This document shows, in pieces, positions 1-11,502 of a stretch of DNA of 64,000 bases. The translations under genes and the position numbers were made by a program. Origin of the DNA: Pseudarthrobacter sp. NIBRBAC000502772. Its GTDB lineage: Bacteria; Actinomycetota; Actinomycetes; Actinomycetales; Micrococcaceae. Location of the stretch: positions 2,294,001-2,358,000 of the forward strand of contig NZ_CP041188.1 in assembly GCF_006517235.1 (NCBI RefSeq), written 5' to 3'. The notes under the pieces were generated by a model, which saw only the letters and a list, made by a program, of their open reading frames with translations, made no database searches and was not told the DNA's origin. Position 1 is the stretch's first letter, and every line of letters starts with the position of its first letter.

Positions 1-75
1 TTCGTGCTTGTGGGCCAGCAGTTCCCTGGCGATCGATGACCCGACGCTGCCGGCGCCGACAATAACAACTTTCAC
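1..75 (-). CDS. TrkA-family potassium uptake regulator, N-terminal end only (partial)
   Basis: Only the first 25 codons lie in the window; the gene runs off the left edge. Reading leftward from a GTG, the protein begins MKVVIVGAGSVGSSIAREL, a classic Rossmann GxGxxG nucleotide-binding start as in TrkA/KtrA RCK_N domains. The start shares one base with the stop codon of the upstream 223-aa TrkA-like gene (TAGTG), so the two are translationally coupled. Paired TrkA proteins (CeoB/CeoC type) are common in actinobacteria and gate a K+ channel or transporter by binding NAD(H). The transporter is not in the window. Confidence 0.8.
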   Translation of the reverse strand, partial: MKVVIVGAGSVGSSIARELLAHKHE

Positions 76-746
76 TACAACTCCTTGGCGGGTGCTTTGG
101 CCAGAATCTGGGCGACCTGGGAACTGCGGTCCACCGGCAGCATGGCGTGGACTGTGTCGCCGTCCTGGTACGAAGTCCCGGTTTCCGGAAGCATGCCCTC
201 GCCGAACCTGGTGAGGTATGCCACCCGGATGTCGGCAGCTTTTTCGACCTCGCTGATCCGGTGGCCGATCCAGCCGGCGTCGAGGTCCACCTCGGCGAGG
301 ACCAGCCGGCCGGAAGGCTCGCGGAAATCACCGGCGAGATGCTGTTCGGGCAGGATGCGGCGCAAGACCTGGTCTGCGCTCCACCGGACGGCGGCCACGG
401 TGGGGATGCCGAGCCGTTGATAGATTTCTGCCCGGCCGGGATCGTAGATCCTGGCCACAACGTGGGGGACGTGGAAGGTCTCGCGCGCCACGCGGGTGGC
501 CAGGATGTTGGAGTTGTCACCGCTGGAAACGGCCGCGAAGGCGTACGCCTCTGCCACGCCGGCCTGCTGGAGCGTGTCCCGGTCGAAGCCCACACCGGTG
601 ACTTTCCGGCCCGTGAAGCCCTGCCGAAGCCGGCGGAATGCGCGGTCGTCCTGGTCGATGATGGCGACGGAATGACCTGCGTCCTCCAGCGTGTGCGCCA
701 GAGTGGCCCCTACCCGGCCACATCCCATGATCACGAAATGCGCCAC
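75..746 (-). CDS. TrkA-family potassium uptake protein (RCK_N and RCK_C)
   Basis: The 223-aa cytosolic protein starts at a GTG with a GAGGGAGA ribosome-binding site. Residues 1-120 form a Rossmann RCK_N domain with the motif MGCGRVG near residue 8 and an acidic strand end (IIDQD) for NAD(H). Residues about 140-215 look like an RCK_C ligand domain. Proteins of this family regulate K+ transport. It is the first gene of a two-gene unit; the second TrkA gene overlaps its stop codon by one base. It is divergent from the APC permease gene, an arrangement that may reflect related roles in ion or amine homeostasis, but that is inference. Confidence 0.88.
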   Translation of the reverse strand: MAHFVIMGCGRVGATLAHTLEDAGHSVAIIDQDDRAFRRLRQGFTGRKVTGVGFDRDTLQQAGVAEAYAFAAVSSGDNSNILATRVARETFHVPHVVARIYDPGRAEIYQRLGIPTVAAVRWSADQVLRRILPEQHLAGDFREPSGRLVLAEVDLDAGWIGHRISEVEKAADIRVAYLTRFGEGMLPETGTSYQDGDTVHAMLPVDRSSQVAQILAKAPAKEL

Positions 747-854
747 CGTATCTCCCTCAACTTCCGTAAGCCTGTTGCTGCTGCTAGAACTCTACCGGCA
801 GCGCGCGTGCTGCATCCGCCCGGACGCCGTCATGACATGGGCGGGGAATCAGAC

Positions 855-860
855 TAGCTT
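855..860 (+). promoter_or_regulatory. -10 element for the APC permease gene (leaderless)
   Basis: TAGCTT lies exactly 6 nt before the GTG at 867. This spacing puts the transcription start at or next to the start codon, the typical actinobacterial leaderless arrangement. There is no Shine-Dalgarno sequence in front of the GTG, which fits. Confidence 0.5.
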
Positions 861-866
861 TGTGGA

Positions 867-2843
867 GTGCTGACTATATTGAATGCCGTGAAACGGGTGC
901 TGGTGGGCAGGCCCTTCAGGAATGACAGGCTCGCCCATACCTTGCTCCCCAAACGGATAGCACTTCCGGTTTTCGCTTCCGACGCACTGTCCTCGGTGGC
1001 CTATGCCCCCGATGAAATCCTGCTCACCCTGGCCCTGGCCGGCGTGAGTGCGGTGGCCTTTTCGCCGTGGGTGGGCCTGGCCGTCATGGTGGTCCTCCTG
1101 ACTGTGGTGGCGTCCTACCGCCAGAACGTGCACGCCTACCCTTCCGGCGGCGGGGACTACGAGATCGCCAACGAAAACCTGGGCAAGTTTTCCGGGCTGA
1201 CTGTGGCCTCGGCGCTCCTGGTGGACTACGTCCTGACGGTGGCCGTCTCGATGTCCTCGGCGGCCACCTACCTCACCACGGCGGTGCCGTCCCTGCACGG
1301 GCAACAGGCCCTGTTCGCCACCATCGGCGTCGTGATCCTTGCCCTCGTTAACCTCCGCGGCATCAAGGAAGCCGGCAGCGTTTTCGCCGTCCCCACGTAC
1401 ATTTTTATGGCGGCGATCCTCGGCATGACGGCGGTGGGCGTCTTCCAGGCCGCGACAGGCCAGCTGGGCGAAGCATCGTCGGCGGCCTTCGAGATTGTGC
1501 CGGCTCCCGGTTTCGACGAAGGGCTGGTGGGCCTGGCCGGCGCCTTCCTCCTGCTCCGGGCGTTCTCCTCCGGCGCCGCCGCGCTGACCGGCATTGAGGC
1601 CATCAGCAACGGTGTGCCGAACTTCCAGAAACCGAAGAGCAAAAACGCAGCCACCACGCTGTTGCTGCTCGGCGTCATCGCCTCGTCCATGCTGGCCGGC
1701 ATCATCTTTCTGGCCAACGCCACGAAGGTGCACATCGTGCTGGATCCGGCGACGGAATTCCTGATGAACGGCCTGCCGCTGCCGGAGGATTACATCCAGA
1801 GTCCTGCCATCAGCCAGATCGCCCAGACCATCTTCGGCCCGGGATCAATCCTGTTCTTCATCGTGGTCGCCGCCACCGGAGTGATCCTGGTGTTCGCCTC
1901 GAACACCGCGTTCAACGGGTTCCCGGTACTTGGCTCCATCCTCGCCCAGGACGGCTACCTGCCGCGCCAGCTGCGGACCAGGGGAGACCGCCTGGCTTTC
2001 AGCAACGGTGTCCTTGCCCTGGCCGCCGGAGCGCTGGTGCTGATCCTCGCGTTCAACGGCGACGTCACCAAACTGATCCAGCTCTACATCGTGGGCGTCT
2101 TTATTTCCTTTACGCTCAGCCAGCTGGGCATGATCCGGCATTGGGGGAGGCACCTCAAGCTCGCCAAGGACAAAGCCACCCGACGCCGGATGGTGAAGTC
2201 CCGCACCATCAACAGCATCGGGTTCGGCATGACGTCCCTGGTGCTGGTGATCGTGCTGATCACCAAGTTCCAGCAAGGCGCGTGGATCGCGCTGCTGGCC
2301 ATGTTTATCCTGTTCCTGATCATGTGGAGCATCCGGGCACACTATGACAACGTGGCCAAGGAACTTGCCGTGGACGAGGACTCCTCGCCGCGGGCCCTGC
2401 CATCCAGGGTCCACGCGGTACTGTTGGTGTCCCACGTGCGCAAACCGGTGTTGCGTGCCCTGGCCTATGCCCGGGCGTCGAGGCCGTCGCGGCTGGACGC
2501 CATCACGGTGGACATTAACGCAGAAGAAACCGCGCACACGGTTGCCGACTGGGAAAAGCTGGAGATCCCCGTGCCGCTGACCGTCCTCGCCAGCCCGTAC
2601 CGGGAAACCATCACGCCCATTATGGAATACGTCAAGAACATGCGCCGTGATTCCCCCCGCGACCTGATCGTGGTCTACATTCCCGAATACGTGGTCGGCA
2701 AATGGTGGGAACAGCTGGTTCACAACCAGACGGCGCTGCGTATCAAAACCCGGCTGCACTTCGAACCTGGCGTGATGGTGGCCAGTGTCCCGTGGCAGTT
2801 GAAATCGTCCGAAGAAGCCAAAAAAATGCAGGATATCCGATGA
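867..2843 (+). CDS. APC family amino acid/polyamine permease
   Basis: The 658-aa integral membrane protein has about a dozen hydrophobic segments between residues 25 and 490. The early stretch LPVFASDALSSVAYAPDEI is typical of the APC superfamily subgroup annotated as amino acid permease in actinobacteria. The last ~160 residues are hydrophilic, with HAVLLVSHVRKPVLRAL-type strands, and probably form a cytosolic regulatory domain. Substrate cannot be told from sequence; K+ is also conceivable given the divergent TrkA genes. The GTG start is supported by the -10 element 6 nt upstream. Its stop overlaps the start of the following methyltransferase gene (ATGA), so the two are co-translated. Confidence 0.85.
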   Translation: MLTILNAVKRVLVGRPFRNDRLAHTLLPKRIALPVFASDALSSVAYAPDEILLTLALAGVSAVAFSPWVGLAVMVVLLTVVASYRQNVHAYPSGGGDYEIANENLGKFSGLTVASALLVDYVLTVAVSMSSAATYLTTAVPSLHGQQALFATIGVVILALVNLRGIKEAGSVFAVPTYIFMAAILGMTAVGVFQAATGQLGEASSAAFEIVPAPGFDEGLVGLAGAFLLLRAFSSGAAALTGIEAISNGVPNFQKPKSKNAATTLLLLGVIASSMLAGIIFLANATKVHIVLDPATEFLMNGLPLPEDYIQSPAISQIAQTIFGPGSILFFIVVAATGVILVFASNTAFNGFPVLGSILAQDGYLPRQLRTRGDRLAFSNGVLALAAGALVLILAFNGDVTKLIQLYIVGVFISFTLSQLGMIRHWGRHLKLAKDKATRRRMVKSRTINSIGFGMTSLVLVIVLITKFQQGAWIALLAMFILFLIMWSIRAHYDNVAKELAVDEDSSPRALPSRVHAVLLVSHVRKPVLRALAYARASRPSRLDAITVDINAEETAHTVADWEKLEIPVPLTVLASPYRETITPIMEYVKNMRRDSPRDLIVVYIPEYVVGKWWEQLVHNQTALRIKTRLHFEPGVMVASVPWQLKSSEEAKKMQDIR

Positions 2844-4264
2844 ACCCCCAGACCCAGAGCCACCCCGCAACTGCCACGGCAGCCCCCACCGAACTGGTGC
2901 TCGACGTCGGCCCGGTGGCCCACGGCGGCCACTGCGTGGCCCGGCACGAGGGCAGGGTGATCTTTGTCCGGCACGGCATCCCCGGCGAAAAGGTACGCGT
3001 CCGCCTCACCGACGCGGGGGAGTCCGCCAAGTTCTGGCGCGCCGACGTTGTGGAGGTGCTGGAAGCCTCCCCGGACCGGATGGAGCACTTCTGGCGTCCG
3101 GCGGACTCCCTCCGAGCCTGGGCCCATGGGCATCCGCCGGTGGGCGGGGCCGAATTCGGCCACATCTCGCTGGCCCGACAGCGCACGCTCAAGTCGGCGG
3201 TACTGGCCGAACAGCTTCAGCGGCTCGCCGCCGTCGAACGCCTGCCCGAAGGGCTGGACCTCGGAAACCTCGTGGAGGCTGTGGAGGCTGTGGAGGCGGG
3301 CGGGCCGGATTCCGGCCAGGAGACTGAGCCAACGTACGACGCCGGCACTGGCCTGGGGTGGCGGACGCGCGCCAGCTTCTCGGTGACTCCGGGCGGCAGA
3401 CTTGGCATGCACGCGCACCGTTCCGACCACATCATTGCCGTCCGGGAGATGCCGCTCGCAACGGAGCGCATCAACCGGCTGCGCTTGTGGGACCTCGACC
3501 TGACCGGCATCGAACGCGTAGAGGTGGCAGCGCCGTCGAACGGTTCACGCCCACTGGTGCTGCTGGCTCCAGCACCCGGCACCAAGCCCAAGCGGCTTAG
3601 TGCCATCGCGGCCCAGCTTCCGGACGATGTTTCCGTGGCCACGTTCGACCCCCTCACAGGGGAAGTCGCGCAGCTGCGTGGCCGGACATGGGTCCAGGAG
3701 TCGGCAGCCGGCCACGACTACAGGGTTACGGGCGCCGGTTTCTGGCAGATCCACCGCGACGCGCCCGGGACGCTTGTGGGGGCCATCACAGATTTCCTTC
3801 ACAATGGCGGATTCCTGGCGCCGGGTTCCGTGGTGGCCGACCTCTATGCCGGGGCCGGGCTGTTCACTGCTCCCCTGGCTGACGCGGTGGGGGAGACCGG
3901 GTCCGTTCTCTCGGTGGAAGGTGCGCCGGGAACCAGCCGGGATGCCCGCAAGAACCTTCACGGTGCTCCGCAGGTGGAGATCGAACACGGCCGGGTGGAA
4001 CGAGTCCTCCGCCAAAAGCCGCGGAATTTCGATGCCATTGTGCTGGACCCGCCCCGGGCGGGTGCCGGGAAGCCCGTGGTCAGCCAGCTGATCGCTGCCG
4101 GGCCCCGCGCCATCGCCTACGTCTCCTGCGACCCGGCATCATTTGCCCGGGATGTGGGGTACTTCCAGCAGGCTGGCTGGTCCCTGGCGGGCTTGCGGGC
4201 CTTCGATCTCTATCCTCACACCCACCACCTGGAGACGGTAGCGCTGCTGACGCCGGGTCCGTGA
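2840..4264 (+). CDS. TRAM-domain class I SAM-dependent RNA methyltransferase (RlmD/TrmA-like)
   Basis: The 474-aa protein has an N-terminal TRAM RNA-binding domain (VLDVGPVAHGGHCVAR to about residue 75) and a C-terminal methyltransferase domain. Visible motifs are VADLYAGAGLFTAPL near 331 (SAM binding), VLDPPRAGAGKPVV near 402, and the catalytic-cysteine motif VSCDPASFARDV near 428, as in m5U RNA methyltransferases. The likely target is a uridine in rRNA or tRNA. An in-frame upstream extension exists, but the ATG at 2840 overlaps the permease stop codon (ATGA) and gives the normal family N-terminus. No iron-sulfur CxxxxxC cluster motif is obvious, so it may be a cluster-free type. Confidence 0.88.
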   Translation: MNPQTQSHPATATAAPTELVLDVGPVAHGGHCVARHEGRVIFVRHGIPGEKVRVRLTDAGESAKFWRADVVEVLEASPDRMEHFWRPADSLRAWAHGHPPVGGAEFGHISLARQRTLKSAVLAEQLQRLAAVERLPEGLDLGNLVEAVEAVEAGGPDSGQETEPTYDAGTGLGWRTRASFSVTPGGRLGMHAHRSDHIIAVREMPLATERINRLRLWDLDLTGIERVEVAAPSNGSRPLVLLAPAPGTKPKRLSAIAAQLPDDVSVATFDPLTGEVAQLRGRTWVQESAAGHDYRVTGAGFWQIHRDAPGTLVGAITDFLHNGGFLAPGSVVADLYAGAGLFTAPLADAVGETGSVLSVEGAPGTSRDARKNLHGAPQVEIEHGRVERVLRQKPRNFDAIVLDPPRAGAGKPVVSQLIAAGPRAIAYVSCDPASFARDVGYFQQAGWSLAGLRAFDLYPHTHHLETVALLTPGP

Positions 4265-4342
4265 TGCTACTAGGATGGCGGTAGTAATCCCACGTCGCGC
4301 CCCGTATTCACGGCTGACCTCCTGCAATTTGTGTGGCCAGCA

Positions 4343-4364
4343 CTAATTAGGCCTGCCTAACTAG
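4343..4364. promoter_or_regulatory. 22-bp palindrome upstream of acnA (DtxR/IdeR-like box)
   Basis: Arms CTAATTAGGC and GCCTAACTAG flank a 2-nt centre with one mismatch; the inner TTAGGC-CT-GCCTAA is perfect. Compared by eye with the 19-bp iron box TTAGGTTAGCCTAACCTAA, 12 of 19 positions agree for 4347-4365. It sits 53-74 bp before the acnA start. Aconitase is an Fe-S enzyme, so iron-dependent control is plausible. A TetR-type (AcnR-like) operator is the alternative. Confidence 0.5.
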
Positions 4365-4416
4365 CAAGCGGTCTACCGCGCGACAAAGATGAAACTGTTG
4401 CGAGAGGAGTCCTGCG

Positions 4417-7227
<2,811 letters not shown>

Positions 7228-7258
7228 CCGGAATCTGAACCCACGCAGTACTCTTTCG

Positions 7259-7291
7259 AAGCCCCGGCCGGTCACCGACCAGCCGGGGCTT
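7259..7291 (+). terminator. Hairpin terminator after acnA
   Basis: Stem AAGCCCCGGC (7259-7268) pairs with GCCGGGGCTT (7282-7291), and a smaller GGTC/GACC stem sits in the loop. The following sequence is only moderately T-rich (CGGCTTTGCATTTT). Confidence 0.7.
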
Positions 7292-7356
7292 CGGCTTTGC
7301 ATTTTCCGCGAGGCGTTAGAGTTAACAGGCACGTCTACCACCCGAAGGAGGGGTCA

Positions 7357-9330
7357 TTGGGAATCTTGGACACCATCCGGAATCCGCAGGACCTGAACCA
7401 GCTGTCTCAAAGGCAGCTCGAAGAGCTGGCCGCTGAGGTCAGGAGTTTCCTGATCACCAACGTCTCCCAGACAGGTGGACACCTCGGACCGAACCTCGGC
7501 GTTGTGGAACTGACCCTGGCCGTGCACCGCATCTTCGATTCGCCCCGGGACAGCATTGTGTTCGACACGGGCCACCAGTCCTATGTGCACAAGCTCCTCA
7601 CCGGCCGCCAGGACTTCAGTACGCTGCGCCAGCAGGGCGGCATGTCCGGCTACCCGTCCCGCGCCGAGTCCGAGCATGACATTGTGGAAAGCTCGCATGC
7701 TTCCTCCTCCCTCTCCTGGGCGGACGGCATATCCCGTGCCCGGCAGCTCACCGGCGAGTCGGAGCGCTACACCGTCGCCGTCGTCGGAGACGGGGCGCTG
7801 ACCGGCGGCATGGCCTGGGAAGCCATCAACAACATTGCGGCCGACAAGCGTCGCCGCGTGGTGATCGTCGTCAACGACAACGGCCGCTCCTATGCCCCCA
7901 CGGTGGGCGGCTTCGCGGACTACCTCGCCTCACTGCGCCCCACCATCGACTCGTTCCGCGCCGCCCCTGCCTATGAGGGCACCCTGGACTGGTGGAAGAA
8001 GAAGCTCCAGAACGGCGGTCCCGTAGGCCAGTTCACCTACAAGAGCCTGCATGCCATGAAAAAGGGCATCAAGGACTGGTGGGCGCCGCAGGGCATGTTC
8101 GAAGACCTCGGTATGAAGTACATCGGCCCGGTTGACGGCCACAACCTGCAGGCCATGGAGCACGCACTGTCCACGGCCAGGAACTACGCAGGACCCGTGA
8201 TTGTCCACGCCATGACCGAAAAGGGCCACGGCTACGCCCCGGCCCGGGCCCATGAAGCGGACCAGTTCCACGCCGTCGGCATTATCGATCCGGAGACCGG
8301 TGAGCCGACGGGAGTTTCCGGGGCACAGTCCTGGACGTCTGTTTTTGCTGACGAGATCGCGAAGATTTCCGACGAACGCCCCGACATCGTGGGCATCACC
8401 GGGGCCATGCTCATTCCCGTGGGCCTGCACAAGTTTGCGGCCAAGCACCCGGACCGCGTGATCGATGTCGGCATTGCCGAGCAGCATGCGCTGACGTCCG
8501 CCGCCGGCATGGCTTTCGGCGGGCTCCACCCCGTGGTGGCCGTGTATGCCACCTTCCTGAACCGTGCCTTTGACCAGCTCCTGATGGACGTGGCATTGCA
8601 CAAGGCCGGCGTCACCATAGTCCTGGACCGGGCCGGCGTCACCGGCCCGGACGGGGCCAGCCATCACGGCATGTGGGACATGGCAATGGTCCAGATCGTT
8701 CCCGGACTCCACCTCGCCGCGCCGCGCGACGCCTCCCGGCTGCGGGAAGAGCTGCGCGAGGCCGTGGCCATCAGCGACGCCCCCACCGTGGTGCGCTTCT
8801 CCAAGGGCACCGTGGGCTCCGAAGTGGAAGCCATCGAACGCCTGGCCGACGGTGTTGACGTGCTGGCCCGCCGGCCGGCCGGCTCCACCGAAAACGACGT
8901 CCTGATCGTCAGTGTCGGAGCCATGTCCGAACTGGCCCTGGACGTGTCCAACCGCCTGGGCGCCCAAGGCATCAGCACCACCGTGGTGGACCCGCGCTGG
9001 GTGCTGCCCGTGCGGCGTTCCATCATCGCGCTGGCCTCGCACCACCGGCTGGTCATCTGCATCGAGGACGGTGTCAGGGCAGGCGGCGTCGGATCGCGGA
9101 TCCGGCAGGAAATGCGCGCCGCCGGCGTGGACACCGCCCTGAACGAGGTGGGGCTCCCTGCTGAGTTCCTGGACCACGGCACGCGCAGCCAGGTGCTGGA
9201 GCGCGTCGGGCTGACGGCCCAGCAGATCACGCACGACGTCGTCGCCCAGGTTCTGGGCACAAAAGTCCCCTTCGCGCGCCCCCTGCCAGGCCACGAGCAC
9301 CCCACCACCGGCAGCCTGCCGATCCTGTGA
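7357..9330 (+). CDS. dxs: 1-deoxy-D-xylulose-5-phosphate synthase
   Basis: This 657-aa thiamine-diphosphate enzyme condenses pyruvate and glyceraldehyde 3-phosphate, the first step of the MEP isoprenoid pathway. The ThDP motif [10 protein letters not shown] with a downstream INN is near residues 142-160. The transketolase-type Glu region [13 protein letters not shown] is near 371, and [15 protein letters not shown] near 420. I chose the TTG at 7357 because GAAGGAGG stands 5 nt upstream and the protein then starts [14 protein letters not shown], the usual actinobacterial Dxs beginning; an in-frame ATG 60 bp earlier gives an unsupported tail. It overlaps the next gene by 4 bp (GTGA). Confidence 0.96.
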   Translation: MGILDTIRNPQDLNQLSQRQLEELAAEVRSFLITNVSQTGGHLGPNLGVVELTLAVHRIFDSPRDSIVFDTGHQSYVHKLLTGRQDFSTLRQQGGMSGYPSRAESEHDIVESSHASSSLSWADGISRARQLTGESERYTVAVVGDGALTGGMAWEAINNIAADKRRRVVIVVNDNGRSYAPTVGGFADYLASLRPTIDSFRAAPAYEGTLDWWKKKLQNGGPVGQFTYKSLHAMKKGIKDWWAPQGMFEDLGMKYIGPVDGHNLQAMEHALSTARNYAGPVIVHAMTEKGHGYAPARAHEADQFHAVGIIDPETGEPTGVSGAQSWTSVFADEIAKISDERPDIVGITGAMLIPVGLHKFAAKHPDRVIDVGIAEQHALTSAAGMAFGGLHPVVAVYATFLNRAFDQLLMDVALHKAGVTIVLDRAGVTGPDGASHHGMWDMAMVQIVPGLHLAAPRDASRLREELREAVAISDAPTVVRFSKGTVGSEVEAIERLADGVDVLARRPAGSTENDVLIVSVGAMSELALDVSNRLGAQGISTTVVDPRWVLPVRRSIIALASHHRLVICIEDGVRAGGVGSRIRQEMRAAGVDTALNEVGLPAEFLDHGTRSQVLERVGLTAQQITHDVVAQVLGTKVPFARPLPGHEHPTTGSLPIL

Positions 9331-9944
9331 GGGAAGAAGACGCACTGAAGTATCCGGCCGCCGTCGGGGATTCAGGCCCGGCGAGGCACACCAGCACCAC
9401 CCGCGTTCCCGCGGGACTGCAGCCAGGCCAGCTGGTGGTGGCCCGGAACCGGAAATGGAACGGGCAAGCCCACTGGGTGGTCCCGGGGCGGTACCTCGGC
9501 GAGGACCGGCACGGCTGGTGGATCTTCCAGGGAACCAACGAATTCTGTTCGCGCCCGGGCGCTGCCTTTTACACAGCATCCGACGCGGTGCTGCTGGTGC
9601 CGCGGTCCGGAGACTGGGTGGCCACGTTCTACGACGACGCCCACCCCAGCGGCGTCAGGGTCTACATTGACCTCGCCGTCGCCCACGAGTGGACGGACAT
9701 CCGCCCCGCCGTCACCGAGTTCCATGTGATCGACATGGACCTGGACGTGATCCGCATGGCCGGCCGGGGCGTCTTCATCGATGACCAGGACGAGTTCGCC
9801 GAGCACCGCGTCGCCATGAATTACCCGGACCTGCTGGTGGATGACATCCAAGCGGCCGCGGACGAGCTATATCAGGCCGTCAAGGCACAGCACGCACCAT
9901 TCGACGGAACAGACGCCGAATGGTTCACGAAGGGACGGTCATGA
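9327..9944 (+). CDS. DUF402 domain protein
   Basis: The 205-aa soluble protein matches the DUF402 pattern: [37 protein letters not shown], then [11 protein letters not shown] and the acidic block [26 protein letters not shown]. Characterised DUF402 proteins (FomD, Ntdp) are metal-dependent nucleotide or nucleotidyl phosphoesterases, and the Asp-rich block would bind the metals. The GTG start overlaps the dxs stop by 4 bp and the gene's own stop overlaps the next ATG, so expression is coupled. A nucleoside hydrolase lies in the same run of genes, which hints at nucleotide turnover; substrate is unknown. Confidence 0.85.
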   Translation: MREEDALKYPAAVGDSGPARHTSTTRVPAGLQPGQLVVARNRKWNGQAHWVVPGRYLGEDRHGWWIFQGTNEFCSRPGAAFYTASDAVLLVPRSGDWVATFYDDAHPSGVRVYIDLAVAHEWTDIRPAVTEFHVIDMDLDVIRMAGRGVFIDDQDEFAEHRVAMNYPDLLVDDIQAAADELYQAVKAQHAPFDGTDAEWFTKGRS

Positions 9945-10501
9945 GCGGGATCATCAGGGTCTACAAACGGGACGACGAGCGAGTACTGCACTTCCGTGAA
10001 GGCTGGTTCGACGAGGACTACAGCCAGTTCGTGATGAACTACGGCGTGGTTGGCCACCAGAGCAAAACCGAAGAGACCGATGTGGCTGACGCCGCAGCGG
10101 TGGAGGGCCTCATGGATGCCTTTGCCGTGCAGTGCGCCGAGGACGGCTTCGCCGAAATCCCCGACGAGGACCAGTTCTGGGTGGTGGCGCAGTTCGCCCT
10201 CAAAACCAAGGAGGGCACCGACCGTGACCGCTACCTTGAGGAAAAGGCGAAGGACGCCCTCATCAGCCACCTGGCCTGGCGCGGCCTGGGAACCGTGGAA
10301 CGCTCGGAGTTCAGCGACTATAAACTGAACATCTTCTGCCTCTGCCCCGACGTGAACAAGGCTGTGAGCGCCATCAAGGTCTGCAGCCGTGGCGAAGACC
10401 TCGACTTCACCAAACTCAGCATCGGCGCCGCGCCCTTCAGCGAACCGGACAACTTCAGACTCAAGCACTCCCCGAAGCCTGCCAACTCCTTCAGCCTCTA
10501 G
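9941..10501 (+). CDS. Conserved hypothetical protein, 186 aa
   Basis: I do not recognise a domain. The protein is acidic and soluble, with no signal peptide or membrane segment. It is rich in aromatic and acidic residues at the N-terminus (VLHFREGWFDEDYSQF), with a Cys pair CLC near 148. The ATG at 9941 overlaps the DUF402 stop (ATGA), and its stop abuts the aldo/keto reductase gene. Codon use and GC are like its neighbours, so it is a genuine gene. Tight coupling to DUF402 suggests a related role, but no function can be assigned. Confidence 0.75.
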   Translation: MSGIIRVYKRDDERVLHFREGWFDEDYSQFVMNYGVVGHQSKTEETDVADAAAVEGLMDAFAVQCAEDGFAEIPDEDQFWVVAQFALKTKEGTDRDRYLEEKAKDALISHLAWRGLGTVERSEFSDYKLNIFCLCPDVNKAVSAIKVCSRGEDLDFTKLSIGAAPFSEPDNFRLKHSPKPANSFSL

Positions 10502-10512
10502 TGGGGAAATCC

Positions 10513-11490
10513 ATGCCTGACTTCCGACGCCTGGGAAAGTCCGGGCTGACCGTCTCCGTGGTGGGGCTCGGGTGCAACAACCTGGGCCGCGCCAACACGG
10601 TGACCGAATCGCAGGCGGGGACTGACGCCGTCGTCCATGCCGCCCTCGACGCCGGCGTGACGCTTTTCGATGTTGCTGACAGCTACGGGCGGGAGCCCGG
10701 ACTCAGCGAGACGATGCTGGGCAAGGCCCTGGCCGGCAAGCGGGATGATGCGGTGGTGGCCACCAAGTTCGGCATGGACGTCCGGGGTGCCAATGGCAAC
10801 GACTTTGGGGCCCGCGGGTCCCGGCGTTACATTGTCCGTGCGGTGGAGGCCTCGCTGCGGCGGCTGGGCACGGACTGGATCGACCTTTACCAGTTCCACA
10901 CGCCTGACCCACTGACCCCCATCGAGGAGACGCTGAGTGCCCTCGATGACCTTGTCTCCAGCGGCAAGGTCCGTTACATCGGTCACTCCAACCGCGCCGG
11001 CTGGCAGATCGCCGAGGCGGAATTTGTGGCGCGGGCCGCCGGCGGCACACGTTTCATTTCGACGCAGAACCACTACAACCTCCTGGACCGGCGGGCAGAA
11101 CTCGAGGTCACCCCGGCGGCAGAAGCCTACGGCCTGGGTGTCCTGCCCTACTTCCCGCTGGCCAACGGCCTGCTGACGGGCAAGTATTCGCCGGGCTCGG
11201 CTCCGGCGGGGTCGCGGCTGAGCCATACGCGGACCAACATGGTGCACGACGCCGACTGGGACCAGCTGCAGCGTTTCAGTTCCTTCGCGGCAGTCCGCGG
11301 CCTGACCGAGATCCAGGTGGCTTTCTCCTGGCTCGCGGCCCAGCCTGCCGTCAGCAGCGTGATCGCCGGCGCCACCCGGCCGGAGCAGATCCGCGAAAAT
11401 GCGGCCGCTGTTGCCTGGGTGCCGTCGCCGTCGGAACTCGCCGAACTGGATGCGGTCTTCCCGAAGGTCCCCAAAGCCGCACTCTTTTAG
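10513..11490 (+). CDS. Aldo/keto reductase
   Basis: This 325-aa NAD(P)H-dependent oxidoreductase has a (beta/alpha)8 barrel. It begins MPDFRRLGKSGLTVSVVGLG and shows the catalytic tetrad context: DVADSYG (Asp, Tyr), VVATKFGMD (Lys) and YQFHTPDP (His). The C-terminal cofactor region AVSSVIAGATRPEQIRENA is present. I chose the ATG at 10513 because GGGGA lies about 6 nt upstream; a GTG at 10501 that overlaps the preceding stop codon would add four residues. The substrate is unknown. It belongs to the tight run that starts with dxs. Confidence 0.9.
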   Translation: MPDFRRLGKSGLTVSVVGLGCNNLGRANTVTESQAGTDAVVHAALDAGVTLFDVADSYGREPGLSETMLGKALAGKRDDAVVATKFGMDVRGANGNDFGARGSRRYIVRAVEASLRRLGTDWIDLYQFHTPDPLTPIEETLSALDDLVSSGKVRYIGHSNRAGWQIAEAEFVARAAGGTRFISTQNHYNLLDRRAELEVTPAAEAYGLGVLPYFPLANGLLTGKYSPGSAPAGSRLSHTRTNMVHDADWDQLQRFSSFAAVRGLTEIQVAFSWLAAQPAVSSVIAGATRPEQIRENAAAVAWVPSPSELAELDAVFPKVPKAALF

Positions 11491-11502
11491 GAGACTCCAC
11501 CG

